Source: Petaurus breviceps papuanus | Lineage: Eukaryota > Chordata > Mammalia > Diprotodontia > Petauridae | Direction: 5' to 3' | Length of the DNA stretch: 64,000 nucleotides | Assembly: GCA_028583685.1 (NCBI GenBank) | Contig: JAMXIF010000065.1 | Coordinates: forward strand, 30,746,513 to 30,810,512 | The notes under the pieces: generated by a model | What the model saw: the letters and a program-made list of their open reading frames with translations, nothing else | Told to the model about the DNA's origin: nothing | The model's database searches: none | Translations under genes and position numbers: made by a program | Shown here: positions 34,288 to 45,660 of the stretch, in pieces | Layout: every line of letters starts with the position of its first letter | Numbering within the stretch: position 1 is the first letter of the stretch

Positions 34288-34350
34288 TTGTAGGTCTGAT
34301 GTGAAGAAAGAAAAGCATCATATAAATGGTAATTATTATGATTTTGTACT
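34114..34350. repeat. Tandem duplication of a SINE tail with (ACT)n triplets
   Basis: Two units of roughly 115-120 bp each hold an ACT/TAC triplet array (about 12 and 10 triplets), then 'accacctcataggtctg' or 'accaccttgtaggtctg', then 'aaaagcatcatataaa' and 'ttattatt'. A third partial array starts near 34,348 ('actactattgctgctaatgg'). The long poly-Leu and poly-Val frames are artefacts of this tract. Confidence 0.85.
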
Positions 34351-35790
34351 ACTATTGCTGCTAATGGTGATGATGGTGGTGGTAGTGACAGTGGTGATAG
34401 AAGTGACACTTGAACTGCATTATTTGCTTCTCGTGTTGCTCTCTGTGTCTGAATAAAGTAATCTAATGCCTCTCCAACTTGACCAATATTCGAATAGCTG
34501 AAGACAACAAGTAAGGCATTCCCAATTTGTTTGTTTCTTTTCCTTTTTCAGATTAAACATAATGCTAATTAGAGCTATTCCAATAGTAATTAGGCAAAAG
34601 GATGGGTTGAATTATTGAAAACAGGATTCTTGTTCGGATGTAGGTTGGACTTACTGGCCTCTACATTCTCATCCAACTCTGAGATACTATTCTATTTTTT
34701 TCCTTTTGCCCATAATCTATTTTTTTTTAATCTTAGCTTTAAAAGTCTCTTCCAAGCTTACGTTTTACGTTCTGTGGTGCTTTCCACTTTTAATATTCTA
34801 TGTTTACATATTTTTTAAAACATAAAACTTTTACTTATAAACTTTTAAACATATAAAAGTATTAAATATCCTTGTGATCAAGGAAATGAGGTTTTATTCC
34901 CATACAAACATCATCTTTCTGTTGTTTTTGTTTATACAACAAGTTTTTAAAAAGGCTTCCACTTCGATATAAATGTCTTCTCAACATCTTTTTAATGTAA
35001 AGTTCAGAAATTTTCCTAAAATGATTTTTTTATGTTGCCCCATAAAAATGTTCAGTTATCTAAAACACGAATAAATTTTTAATAACAGTAAGCCTCGATT
35101 TTTGTTCCAATTTTTTCCTTGGTGAATTTTATATCAGCTGAAGATCTTATTCTAACTGATCTATAGCAAGTTTTCGTAACAACAATTTATGGCTAACGAC
35201 CCAGGAATTAAACGGGATCTTTGTTGCTTAGGGTTCCATCTACTCCTGGTATCACTAGATGGAATCTTCCTCCTCTCCCTTTTCCACCTTTGTTTATGAC
35301 AATATGGCATGGTAATGCAGAAAGGGTTTATGTCACAAAGAGGGCATTATCACTTCACAAGAAGGGTATAAACAGCAGGAACTGATGAAATTCAAATCAG
35401 TCTAGACCCTGGTGTCATGATAATACATCCATCTGGCTTTGGAATCACATCAGAATTATTTCTATATTGAATGTATTTCAAAGTTATCCTTGTGACCTTT
35501 AATACAATTTGGCATCAATGCAAGCTAATCAGAAGGCTACTTGATCATCAGAGCAGAGTATTAACTCTTGCAGCATCAAAGAATCACCTGTTTTGTGGGG
35601 GACGGGGAACTGACCTTAAACTTGGCTCCAAAAAACATACCCAATAAGGGGTCAAACAATCTTTGCTTGATGACTTAGAGTTCTCGGGGGTAATTTATCT
35701 TACTTAGTGATCATTACAATACTTAGGAAGTTTTCCCATATGTCAAGGCCTATATTTGTTCCTCTACATCTACTTATTTCTTCTAGTTGT
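34351..35790. other. Single-copy AT-rich block with possible conserved islands
   Basis: No repeat landmarks over about 1.4 kb. 34,540-34,610 has clustered homeodomain-type cores ('atgctaattagagc', 'agtaattaggc'). 35,340-35,600 is of even composition with no frame. Conservation untested. Confidence 0.35.
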
Positions 35791-36090
35791 GTCCTCTAAG
35801 GGCAAACAGAACAGTTTCTAAACAGGCTCCCAAATGACAGACTTTCAAATATTTGAAGACTGCTATTATGTAACCTCTATGTTTTCTCTGCTTTAGGCTA
35901 TAAAAGCATCCAGTTTTTTTCCCCCAAAATGATGCACTTATACATTGTCCCCTGTCTTCTCACCAACCCGGTTTCATTCGTCTAAGCTATTATCCAGGTT
36001 ATCATTATCCGTCCCAACGATGCCACCAATAACTGAACGTGATACTCCAGCTGGGGGCCTACCAGGGCAGGGGATCACAGAGCTCTTTCT
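35790..36090 (-). repeat. L3/CR1 LINE remnant
   Basis: 'gactttcaaatatttgaaga', 'ctgctattatgtaacctct' and 'gatactccagctgggggcct' are in the order of the complement of CR1/L3. Confidence 0.65.
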
Positions 36091-36139
36091 TCCCTTCATT
36101 TGGACACAATAGTCTTCTTGTGATTTCTTTAGATGTGAT

Positions 36140-36430
36140 AACTGGCATTTATACAGTACTACAAGGTTAGTAAGGAGCATTACACACGTGTACATTTGAT
36201 CTGCACAACCAACCTGACTGATAGTAATTGTAGATATTATTGACTAGGAGAGGCAATGAAGGGTTCTGGACAGTGGGCTGACCTTTGAATCAGAACCAGC
36301 TTCTGAGGGGTGAGGACTGTGTGCTCCTGGGTAGAGCTATTTCTACTGCTCTGTGTTCCCTAGAATAACATCATCTTTTTTGCTTAACATGTATCAACTC
36401 ATTAAACTTTAGGTCCCTAAAAAATACTAT
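36140..36430. repeat. Two MIR-type remnants
   Basis: 36,140-36,230 ('ctggcatttatacagtacta') is MIR-type on the minus strand. 36,255-36,400 ('gaagggttctggacagtggg') resembles MIR on the plus strand. Both worn. Confidence 0.45.
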
Positions 36431-36661
36431 TATCTTTTCAACAGTTAAGTGTTGAGTAGCAACCGCTTCCCAACTCTATACTCTTGGTGCTAGTTTCTGG
36501 ATCCTGATTTAGTATATTAATTCCCCAATATGCTTTATATTTTGCCCTATTATTCTATCCTCTTGAAAATGTTTTGTTTGTTTATTTTTTGTCGTTTGGT
36601 TTTGGTGGTAACAATGATGATGTTTTGGTTTGGCTGTTTTTTTGTTTTGTTATTGTATTTG

Positions 36662-36910
36662 ACACTTAGATGCTACAATGTAAAAATCATTTGACTTGGA
36701 ATCAGGAAGACCTGAATTCAAATCCAGCCTCAGAAATGTACTGGTTGTGTATGTGACTCTGGGAAAATCACCGAACCTCTTTCAGGTCATTTTCCTCCAG
36801 TAAAACAGGGATGAGAAGAGCACCAACTTCGTAAGAATGTTGTGATGATTAAATGAGTTAGTAAATGTAAAGTACTTTGCCAACCTTAAGGTGCTATAGA
36901 AATAATAGCT
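36662..36910 (+). repeat. MIR-like CORE-SINE, near full length
   Basis: 'cttggaatcaggaagacctg', 'aattcaaatccagcctcag', 'tgttgtgatgattaaatgag', 'gtaaagtactttgccaacct' and 'gtgctatagaaataat' in order. The same long-tailed type as 33,087. Confidence 0.8.
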
Positions 36911-36914
36911 ACCG

Positions 36915-37195
36915 TTCATTTTTAGCTCCTAACATTGCAGAACACAGAGTTAACTAGAACTCCCATTTCTTGTAATCTGTAGATTTGATTAGTGTTCTTT
37001 CTATGACTTCATTCCAGTTATTGATGAAAAAAATATTGAATGGCACAGGTCCATGGACACATCTCTGGGTCATGCCAATAATAACCTGACTCCAATCACA
37101 GATTCATTAATGATCACTTTTTTAGTATAATCATTCAGTAAATTCCAATAAGTAGGATCAGGTTCAAGTCTAATTGTAAGAGAGAGACCAAGCAA
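36915..37195 (-). repeat. L3/CR1 LINE remnant
   Basis: 'tgaatggcacaggtccatgg', 'acacatctctgggtcatgcc' and 'cattcagtaaattccaataa' match the complement of the CR1 RT domain. Confidence 0.65.
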
Positions 37196-37750
37196 GGTTG
37201 GTATGTGAGCAAATTATTTTTATTCATTCATGATGGAGTTTCATTTTTCCTCTTTAAATTAATTTAATCCCTCCCATGCTTTAATTTTAAGTCATGAATT
37301 AGGCAAACTTCTTTGTCATAAGAAACCACATTGCTCCAAGGCCAATCACATTTTTGACTGTGGCGTGCTAAATTAGTAATGAATGAATGATATTCACTAG
37401 AACTGCCAAAGATAGGAAGGTCTAACATTTGGTCTTCATGACAGATCAGACATCCCAAGGCCTCGAAGGAAACTTTAAGTTGTAATATTTTGCCAGTAAG
37501 TGTGTCTAATTATCCTTAAAATTGACCACTCTCCCCTTTTTCACAGAGAGAAATTACAGCTACCTTTCTGATGTTCTAGCAATTGGGCTCTAGAATTGTC
37601 TTTGCTTCTCAGCCAGGATTAGTATTCATTTGCATATATAACATTTATCTTTAACTCCAATGTCTTTCTCACACCGTTGTGTTAAGGATCTTTTGGTGGT
37701 GGTGGTATTGTGGTATGGAAATCCAAGTCTAATTTTGGAGATAAGTCTCA
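37195..37750. other. Single-copy block, possible conserved non-coding DNA
   Basis: AT-rich, repeat-free, with 'taaattaatttaatcc', 'catgaattaggc' and 'gtctaattatcc' cores and CCAAT-like 'ggccaatcaca'. A 64-codon minus-strand frame at 37,264 has no domain. Confidence 0.35.
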
Positions 37751-37754
37751 GACA

Positions 37755-38090
37755 GTTATTTTGGAGGAAGCTTAGGGAATAGAGTACAGTATTTGGGGTT
37801 AGGAAGACCTGAGTTCTAATCCTGCTTCAGCCTTATGGCTCAGACCATGTCCTCAACATAACTGAGCCTCCGTTTCTTCATCTGTGAAATATGTGGGTTG
37901 AATTTGTTGGTCAAGAAGGTCCCTTCTAGATTTAAATTTGTGACCCCATAATCCTATCAGTTGACCAAGAGAGACTTTAAGTGACTTATCCATGAACATA
38001 GAACTAATAAATGTCTGATGAAAGATTTGAACTCAAGTCTTCCTGACCACAGTCTCTCACACTCAAGCTACACACCTAAGGCGCCTCTAA
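37755..38090. repeat. Two opposed CORE-SINE remnants
   Basis: Plus strand 37,755-37,955 ('ttaggaagacctgagttcta', 'ctccgtttcttcatctgtga'). Minus strand 37,960-38,090 ('ttaagtgacttatccatgaa', 'ttgaactcaagtcttcctga'). Confidence 0.65.
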
Positions 38091-38590
38091 GATAGCGAGA
38101 CAAGATCCATCTCATAAATTATGGGTGGGTTTACGCAACAACAACAACCAAAATTTGTTGACACATTGGTGACTAAGGAAGAGATTCAAATTAAATATAA
38201 ATAACATGGATGCCCATGAATGTTAATTATGGCTGAGGAAATAGATAGTTGCTAATAAGAAATAGAACTATTAAGCTTAATTGAGAGAACATCATAAAAG
38301 TAGCGATAGTTATCTCTTTGAGGAAAGGTCATAGAGGGCAACTTTTCAACATAGCACCAGTGGAATGTGCCTCAAAAATACAATTTTGTAATATGTATGA
38401 ATAGAAATGACCTATGAGCATTATTCCATCTTCACATCAACAATATATGAATTTGTGACCATCTCAGTAGTAAAAGAATATTACCAATAATGAATGAATA
38501 TTTAAATAGCATTTTAAAATTTAAGTTGCCTTGAATATATTATCAATTGATTAGTCAATTAATTACTAAACATTCGAGAAATAGCAGTGT
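38090..38590. other. No gene seen
   Basis: Unassigned AT-rich DNA. Confidence 0.35.
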
Positions 38591-38800
38591 TCCTCATTTG
38601 ACTTAATCCTTTCAACCAAACAGGGAGGTAGATACTGTTAAAGACATTTTACAAATGAGGAATATAATATTCATATTTAGTAAGTTATCTAGGGAGACAG
38701 CTAGAAAATATCAGAAGCAGGAGTAGAACTAGGCAAAAAATTGAATCAGGTCTTCTCAACTCTAAGATTTGTTCTACATGTGCTACACAAAGTACTTTTC
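38590..38800 (-). repeat. MIR remnant
   Basis: 'gggaggtagatactgttaaa', 'cattttacaaatgaggaata' and 'gaatcaggtcttctcaactc' follow the MIR reverse strand. Confidence 0.6.
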
Positions 38801-39240
38801 AAGTCGGTAGACACCATTCTTCTTATCTGTAATCTGTAGTATGAGAATGGTAACAGTGACCACAATCCAAGTATAATTTAGCTAAATTCCACGACCAGCA
38901 TGAGTTAAGGTTCTGTTACTATTTTTGGTTTAGAGAATAGTCATACATTAGCTGTACCTTAATAACAGGTGTCAGTGCAGGACTTGTTGACTGAGATAGG
39001 GTAGGCCTTTCTCTCTGTGAAATGCAAATGACATGAAACTCAAAGACATTTTAATATATTGTGTTGCTAACTGTTTTAATCAAGGCAGAACATTTTCATT
39101 TAAAATGAATATATAATTAGCCCTTGAAATACAAGTGCAAATGGGACTTAATGAATTTACTGATTATTCATCTTTGTGGCGAAAATTAATAACTGTGACA
39201 TAAATCACATGTGTACTTTCACATTTATGCTCATGTATCA
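38800..39240. other. Single-copy block, possible conserved non-coding DNA at 39,040-39,230
   Basis: AT-rich and repeat-free, with 'aaatgaatatataattagcc' and 'gaaaattaataactgtgac'. No frame. Confidence 0.3.
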
Positions 39241-39690
39241 AAAGCATAGAATCAGAAATTCAGATATGGAAGGGACCTCAGAGCTCACCTAAACCAGTGC
39301 CCAACTGGATAATGAAGACCCTGTATTATATCTTAGATGAGTGGTCCTCGAGCTGCCATGTGCAGATTCAAAGGCGGGAGAACTCACTACTCCTCAAGGC
39401 TTTCAATGACAATTTTGGATATCTATAATTGTCAGAAAGATTTCCTTTATATCACAGCAACCTTGTGCTTTTCTCCTGCTCCCCCCCACCCCCAGATCCT
39501 GGTTATTTCCTCTGGAATTTTTTAAAATGAGTCTAATCTTTCTTCCTTCCGTATTAGTCTTTCAGATTCTTGAAGGCTACTGTCAGCCTCCCTTTCCAAT
39601 TCACTCTTTATTTTTCTCATCTTTGAGCTAAACTTCACCACTTTATTCTAGGTCTTCTCACTATCCAGTGGATATTTTCTAGTTTGTCAT
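39240..39690 (-). repeat. L3/CR1 LINE remnant
   Basis: 'gatatggaagggacctcaga' at the left edge, 'gaaggctactgtcagcctcc' and 'catctttgagctaaacttc' further in, as in the complement of CR1/L3. Confidence 0.65.
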
Positions 39691-39829
39691 TCATTCATTC
39701 ATTTGGTTTGTTTATTCATTCATGAAACACCTTTAATTTATATATTAATCACCTATTGTATCAGTTTTCATAAGTTCAAAGACACTCCTATAATGTTCCT
39801 TCGTACCTTCCCTGAGAAAATAGCTTCCT

Positions 39830-39968
39830 GTCAATTCTGAAAATGACATTTTTAAAGCATGCATGATTCCCTTGTAATCTAAAAACAACATTCAAAAAAG
39901 TGGTCCATAGAATTAACCAGACTGCCAGATTGGCCATGACACAAAGAAGATTAAATACTCCTGCCCTA
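39830..39968. repeat. Old DNA-transposon-like repeat (copy 3 of 3), partial
   Basis: 'gtccatagaattaaccagac', 'tgccagattggccatgacac', 'gattaaatactcctgcc'. Shares the core with 11,463 and 20,490. Confidence 0.5.
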
Positions 39969-40019
39969 GAAGCCAGTAAATGGATTTTATGAGTTTGCAC
40001 AAACAACAACAAAAATCAA

Positions 40020-40140
40020 ATAAAAACCCACTGGATTTGGAGTCAGAAGACTTGAGTTTAAATCTCAGCTATGCTATTTACAACCTATTTGACCATGGGC
40101 AACTCACTTCCCCACGTCAGACTTGTTTCTTCCCTTTAGA
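40020..40140 (+). repeat. MIR remnant, 5' part
   Basis: 'ttggagtcagaagacttgag', 'tttaaatctcagctatgc' and 'ccatgggcaactcacttc' follow MIR sense. Confidence 0.6.
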
Positions 40141-40930
40141 CTAAGGTATTTACCCATCTAGTGGCTTACCTGGAGACTAACATTTCTCACTTTAGCCAGG
40201 CTGGCCTTCAGAGAACAAACATTTAATATATCTCTAGGCCTCTCCAGCACAGTAGGACCAATCTGAGTTTGTGACCCACTGGTATAGTTTTTGAGTACTT
40301 TGTAATATATCCTTGCCTTTTTAAATATTCATAGGAGGAAATTGGTGGAAAAGACATGCAGGACAAAAAAAAATCTTGTTCTATAGTCAAGAAATTAAGA
40401 AATATGGATAATTTAAAAATATATATAAATTGAAACTTCTAAATACACTATAGCCATCTGAAGAAGATTTGCAAATAGTTTCCAACAACAAAACAAAAAA
40501 AAGATTTGGATGAAAGTTTAGACAATTTTAAAATATCTCTGATCACTCTTACACACTTCAAAATTATTTATTTCTTCATAATCTGTTGATATACTAATCA
40601 CAAATCACTCATCTATTCAATAAGTCAGTTCACCAAAGCCCATTTCCACATTCTACATTTTGTTAGCCTAATTCAAGTTACTAGAAATGTATGAAAAAAA
40701 GGAATTTTTCCTTGCTATTTTACCACATAAACTTATCTTAAGGTTAATGAGTTGGTTGAGGTTCTTGCATTCCCAAAATGAACTGTTTCCTCTGCAAAAT
40801 ACCCACTTTTAGTTTTGATGTTCTTTCTTCCTCATCCTAATGGAAGTTCTAATCTCCCTGCTGATCCTCTTAAGTAGTAGTTAATAGGACAAATCAGTTT
40901 GCTATGCATGTCTTTACTGGTATGGGAACT
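40140..40930. other. No gene seen
   Basis: Unassigned AT-rich sequence. Confidence 0.35.
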
Positions 40931-41400
40931 AGAAACATAGATACACAGTTTCTGAATTGGAAGAGATCTCAGTGGATATTTACTCCAATCCTTTACCTTT
41001 AAACAAAAAAAGAACCCTCTTTAGAACATACTTCTCAAGGGGTCATTCAGCCTTTTCTTGAAGACTTAATATGAGGTCTCATGTATGTTCTCAGTGTGAG
41101 TTCCTTGAGGGTATGGACTGTTGTTTTTTTCATTTTAATTTGGATCCTCAATGCTTAGCATATAGTAAGTACTTAATCAATGGGCTTGGATATATTCATT
41201 CATTCATTCCAATGAAGAGGGTCCCACTACCACACAAGGTAGCTCATTTCCCTTTTGGACAGTTCTCATCATTGGTTTTTTGACTACTTATATCAAAATG
41301 AAATTTGTCCTTTGCAACTTTCATTCATTTTTCCTCGTTCTTTCTTCTGAGGTTAAGAAGAAAAAGACTATTTCCTCTTCTATATGACAACTCCTCCAAT
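40930..41400 (-). repeat. L3/CR1 LINE remnant with nested L2 end
   Basis: L3 landmarks: 'ttctgaattggaagagatct' at the left, 'ttcagccttttcttgaagac', and 'ttctgaggttaagaagaaaa' at the right. A plus-strand L2 terminus (about 41,075-41,190: 'gagttccttgagggtatgga', 'gcttagcatatagtaag') interrupts it. Confidence 0.65.
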
Positions 41401-41515
41401 ATTATAGCTGGAAGGGACCTTGGGCCATGTAGTCCATACCCCACTCCCACCTTATTCTACAGAAAAGGAAATTGAGTTCCAAAGCGATAACCTATCCAAG
41501 GTCACAAGGACCTAT
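41400..41515 (-). repeat. MIR3-like remnant
   Basis: 'atagctggaagggaccttgg' and 'cagaaaaggaaattgagttc' match MIR3. Confidence 0.65.
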
Positions 41516-41870
41516 TTTCTTTCTTTAAATCAATTCACATTTTGATAAAATGCTGTGAAAATGTGAATGATTAAAGTCTAGGGCTAATATCCATGTCCAG
41601 GAACTCACAGATTCTTAAAGTCCTAAATTTTAATACTTGATAGCAAATTAGTCTCTCATATAAGTAAGTTACCAGGGGATAATGTGTGTGGATACATGCA
41701 TGTTTACATGTACAACACTTTATTAGTTAAACCCCATGTTTAAGTATAACAAGAAATTACTCAATAGCACATGAAACTTGCCAAAGTTTCTTGTCATAAT
41801 TAATGTAGAATACATGTAGTATAATATAATATATATGCATAGTATATTATGTAAGAAATTTATGTAGTAC
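41515..41870. other. No gene; AT-rich
   Basis: TA-rich around 41,810-41,870. Nothing else visible. Confidence 0.35.
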
Positions 41871-42440
41871 ACAGTGGGCATTTCCTCATCTTTTCTTCCC
41901 TGAGAGACCTAGCTCACATGCCATCCATGTGGCTTTTCCTAATCTGACATCTACCCTACTCAGATGACAAATTTTATGAAAGCCGAGACTGTCAATTTTT
42001 TTTCATCATTTTATCATCACTTAGCCTTATGCCTTTAAAAATAGTATATAATTTAAAGAAGTACTTATTGACTTATAAACTCTACTAAAAGCTGTTTCCC
42101 AAATTTGATACTCAATTTTCTGCATTTCTACATTTGCACACTATGCCTACCAAGAGTGGAAAACACTTCCTTCTGATTCTCATCTCTCAGAACCCATGTC
42201 TCTGTGTGTGACTGTTTGTGTCTGTGTGTGTCTGTGTCTCTGTGTTTGTGCTATGTTCATCTGAGACACCATCTCTTTTGGGAAGCCTTCTCTTGATTCT
42301 TTCTTCTGTTGATTTTGTTCTCTTCCCTCTTTTATCATATTTATTTATATCTGTTCTATTGCTCCAATTTGAATATCTGTTCTATTGCCCCAATTGAATA
42401 TAAACTCATTTGAAGCAGACATTTTTTTTTTCATTTTTTT
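41870..42440 (+). repeat. Two L2 3' fragments
   Basis: 41,880-42,090 ('tgagagacctagctcacatg', 'ttagccttatgcctt') and 42,120-42,440 ('tgggaagccttctcttgatt', 'gaatataaactcatttgaag') both follow the L2 3' region in sense. A TG-rich stretch lies at 42,200-42,250. Confidence 0.6.
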
Positions 42441-42479
42441 GACTCACAGAATTTCCTGAACATTCCTGAGAAGGGGGAG

Positions 42480-42720
42480 GACTCTCTGGAGCTATGATTT
42501 TTACCACCATAAGGAATTTCACATACAGGAAAATCTACCATTGATGAAGATGACAACTCTTCTGTTAATTTACAGACATAGAGAGTGAATGTCCCTAATC
42601 ACTGAGATTTAAAGTGAGTTGTCCAGAGTCACACAGCTATCATGCATCAGAGAAGAGTCCTGAACCTGGGGCTCCTTGACTCCAAGGCCATCTTTCCATC
42701 CACAATACTATGGCTATGCG
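42480..42720 (-). repeat. MIR3-like remnant
   Basis: 'aaagtgagttgtccagagtc', 'acacagctatcatgcatcag', 'gggctccttgactccaaggc' in order. Confidence 0.6.
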
Positions 42721-44640
42721 TTTAATAAATGTTAGTTGAAATGATATGAATCACTATAAACTATCTATGTGATCTTAGGTTAGTTGCTTTAATATGAATC
42801 AAACATTACATTTAGGTCAAATATTAACTCAAGTTGAAGTTAGATTCTATATACATGGAAGTGATAGTAAGAGTCCCATCTATTATTCTCTAAAATACTT
42901 GGAATTCATGTAAATCTTGATACAAATTCAACCTCATATACTAGCTGCATGATGACAGACAAGTCATGTAATCTCTCTAAGGTTCATTTTTCTCATCAAA
43001 TAAGATAATATATGTGCAATCTGGGGCTCAAGTCCAGTTGCATAAGATATTACTCCTTGGAGAATGATTACCACTTTGCAAAACCTACAGCAATACAAAG
43101 ACTAGCTAATGATGTGTTTTGAAGTACTCATATAGATGAAGTCATGGTTCCACTTGAATACGAATCTATAAGTGCTTCATTTCATAGGGACTTGAATATA
43201 TCACTTCTAAAATGAGTAAGTTGAATTGTATAGTTGCTCAGGTCCTATCCATCCTATGCTTCTGTCTTTCTAGGTTGAATACTTCTGCAAAGAGTAGCTT
43301 TAACAATGTAAAAGATTCATTTTCAAAAAGGAGACAAAGGAAGACCAAACAAGTAACATTCATTCTTGCAAAAACGTAAGCCTCTGATTTTATGAAGAAA
43401 AGATGGTACCTAGTATCTCTAGAGGGAAGCAAATCAGCACCTTACAAATCCATTATTCATTGGCTCTATCTAAAACCCATTTGAAAGACCAGAAAATGCA
43501 AAGCCCAGGCAGCAGGAAGCCTATTTTTTCCCACTTGTATGTTTATTTTTTACTGTCAGGCCCTTTGCCATACTTTCTGAGAGTGGTTCTCCATGGTTGG
43601 ATGAAATAAAACTAGACATGTAATTTCATTCAAGCAGCATAGAACATTGAACACCCAGCCTGGAGTCAGGAAGTCTACCCCACTGCCACACCCCACCTCT
43701 CTCTCTCCCTTTCGCTAAAGAAGCCTGAAAAAAAAAAAAAACCTTCAGTAGCATCACTGTGTTTATGGCTAATGGGATCTATAAATAGAGTCATGGAGGC
43801 CAGGAGGGGGATGCTCACTTGCATCAAAGTGTTCACTTGAAAGATCCATGTAACTCTGCATTGCTCAAATACTTCAAAATATCTATGCTTTCCTAGAATT
43901 GCCTTTTTTCTCTATTGGCACAGGTTACAGCCCTTTCTAGGTCTGGGCTTTTCTTCTGAACACCATTAAAAAAAAATCATCCCTGGTGGTTGGCTTTTTG
44001 GTGATAAGCCTACTGGTCTCTCCACATAGAGCTGGACTGTTCCATGAATGACAGAAAAAATATCTCATTGTCAGTCCTTGACAGCAGATTAATAGCATCA
44101 TCCAGAGCTGGTCCTCTACTGGCCTAGTTTTCATGAGATGAGGATGTCCAGGATCTGAAACTGGAGGAAAACATTAATGGAGAAACCAAAATGTTGACTA
44201 TTTTTTTGAAAATCTATCAGTGTCTCTTCTTACTTTCAGCATTTTCTTGTAATTATCCCCAACTATTCTTTTTGAATCCTTGTTGATGTAATCGCTATTT
44301 TCGGGTAATTTTCTTCCAAGAATCAGGTAACTTCTAGATTCAAGTTGTAAAGTCCTTTTCATCCAAAGTGTTCTCCCCTTAAAAATGAACTATAAATCTG
44401 AGGGGATGAGGGTGCGAGAGAAGGGTATAGAACAGAGGAGACAGAGAAGGAAAGAAAGGATGAGTGCTCTAAGTGGGACTTAGAGTTGTACTTTGCAATT
44501 GTAGGAAGGATGGATGAATGAGTGAATGAATGAATGGATTAATAAAGGAATGAATGTTCACAGATCATTGAATGCTAGAGATGAAATAAACTGAGACTAA
44601 TTATTCCCACTTACATGTGAAGAATGAATTCCCTCTACAA
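42720..44640. other. No gene seen; scattered MIR traces
   Basis: MIR-like scraps at 42,945-43,015 ('acaagtcatgtaatctctct') and 43,630-43,680 ('cctggagtcaggaagtctac'). Poly-A at 43,728-43,741 and a GAAT run at 44,514-44,535. No frame with a domain. Confidence 0.4.
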
Positions 44641-45660
44641 TAGCCCCATCAAGTGGTTTTCAAATCTCACCTCACTTCGATCTGTCTTCCACAAAGTGGC
44701 CAAAGTGATCTTCCTAAAGTGAGGGTTCCAGAATGTCATCATCCCAACTCTTCTCACCATAGTTATGCCCTCCACATTGTAACTTTCCCCAATGTGATTT
44801 CAATATATCATGGATTTTAAATAAGAATTTTTTGGAAATTTTGTGGAAGACACAGATGATTTGCAAAGGCCAGCAGGTGACAATAAAAAATTTAGAAACT
44901 CAGAAATACATAAAATATATGTATAGTATTGTATAATATCAATCAAAATTTTACAATAAGGTACTATAAATATTCCAATAAAAGAAAAAAATATTATATT
45001 TTATTTATTTACTTATTTTTGTATGGTAATTGGAGTTAAGTGACTTGTCCAAGGTCACACAACTAGTAAGTATTAAGTGTCGGAGGCCAGATTTGAACTC
45101 AGGTCGTCCTGACTTCAGGGCCAGTGCTCTATTAACTGCAACACCTAGCCACCCCCCAAAAAACTTAAATATCAGATTTTTCCTCTGGTATGAATGGAGG
45201 GCCAAAATATTTTATGTGGATTTTCCAGATCCCAGGGGTACCACGGCCTTAACCCCATGATGTGGAAGGAATAACTAAATTTCAGTAACATCTCTATAGT
45301 CAAATATGAAATACTTTAATATTTGAAAGTACCCAAAACTTTGCCTCATTCTCTTTCCAGATTTATTACACCTTATAGTCTCTGTTTTCTCTACCAACCA
45401 GCCATACCAACCTACTTTCTTTTCCTAACATATGATTTTCTATTTCCATGTCTTTGCACTGACAACACACAATTCTCTCCCAATATACCCCAATCCCTTG
45501 GAAATCTCCTAACTTTTCAGTCTCAGGTCAACTGTCAGCTACAGCTTGAGTCCTTTCCTGTTCCCCCATCCCTACCTCCCCACAAGATGTTAGTGTCTTC
45601 CCCTCAAAGTAAGCTTGGTATTAGATCTGCATGTTTTGTGTATTTATCTATATATGCATA
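44640..45660 (+). repeat. L2 fragments, interrupted
   Basis: 44,640-44,790 ('gtcttccacaaagtggccaa', 'agtgatcttcctaaagtgag') and 45,340-45,660 ('tctttgcactgacaacacac', 'gtcctttcctgttcccccat') are consecutive parts of L2 in sense. The part between holds AT-rich DNA and the SINE at 44,996. Confidence 0.6.
44996..45157 (-). repeat. SINE subtype A
   Basis: 'aattggagttaagtgacttg', 'ccaaggtcacacaactagta', ending 'gcaacacctagccacccc'. ATTT-rich tail at the left. It has the 'ctagtaagtattaagtgtc' arrangement of subtype A. Confidence 0.9.

Noticed and set aside
33999-34456. 136- and 117-codon poly-Val and poly-Leu frames
   Set aside because: Both strands of the same ACT triplet array are open. This is typical of triplet repeats and not evidence of a protein.
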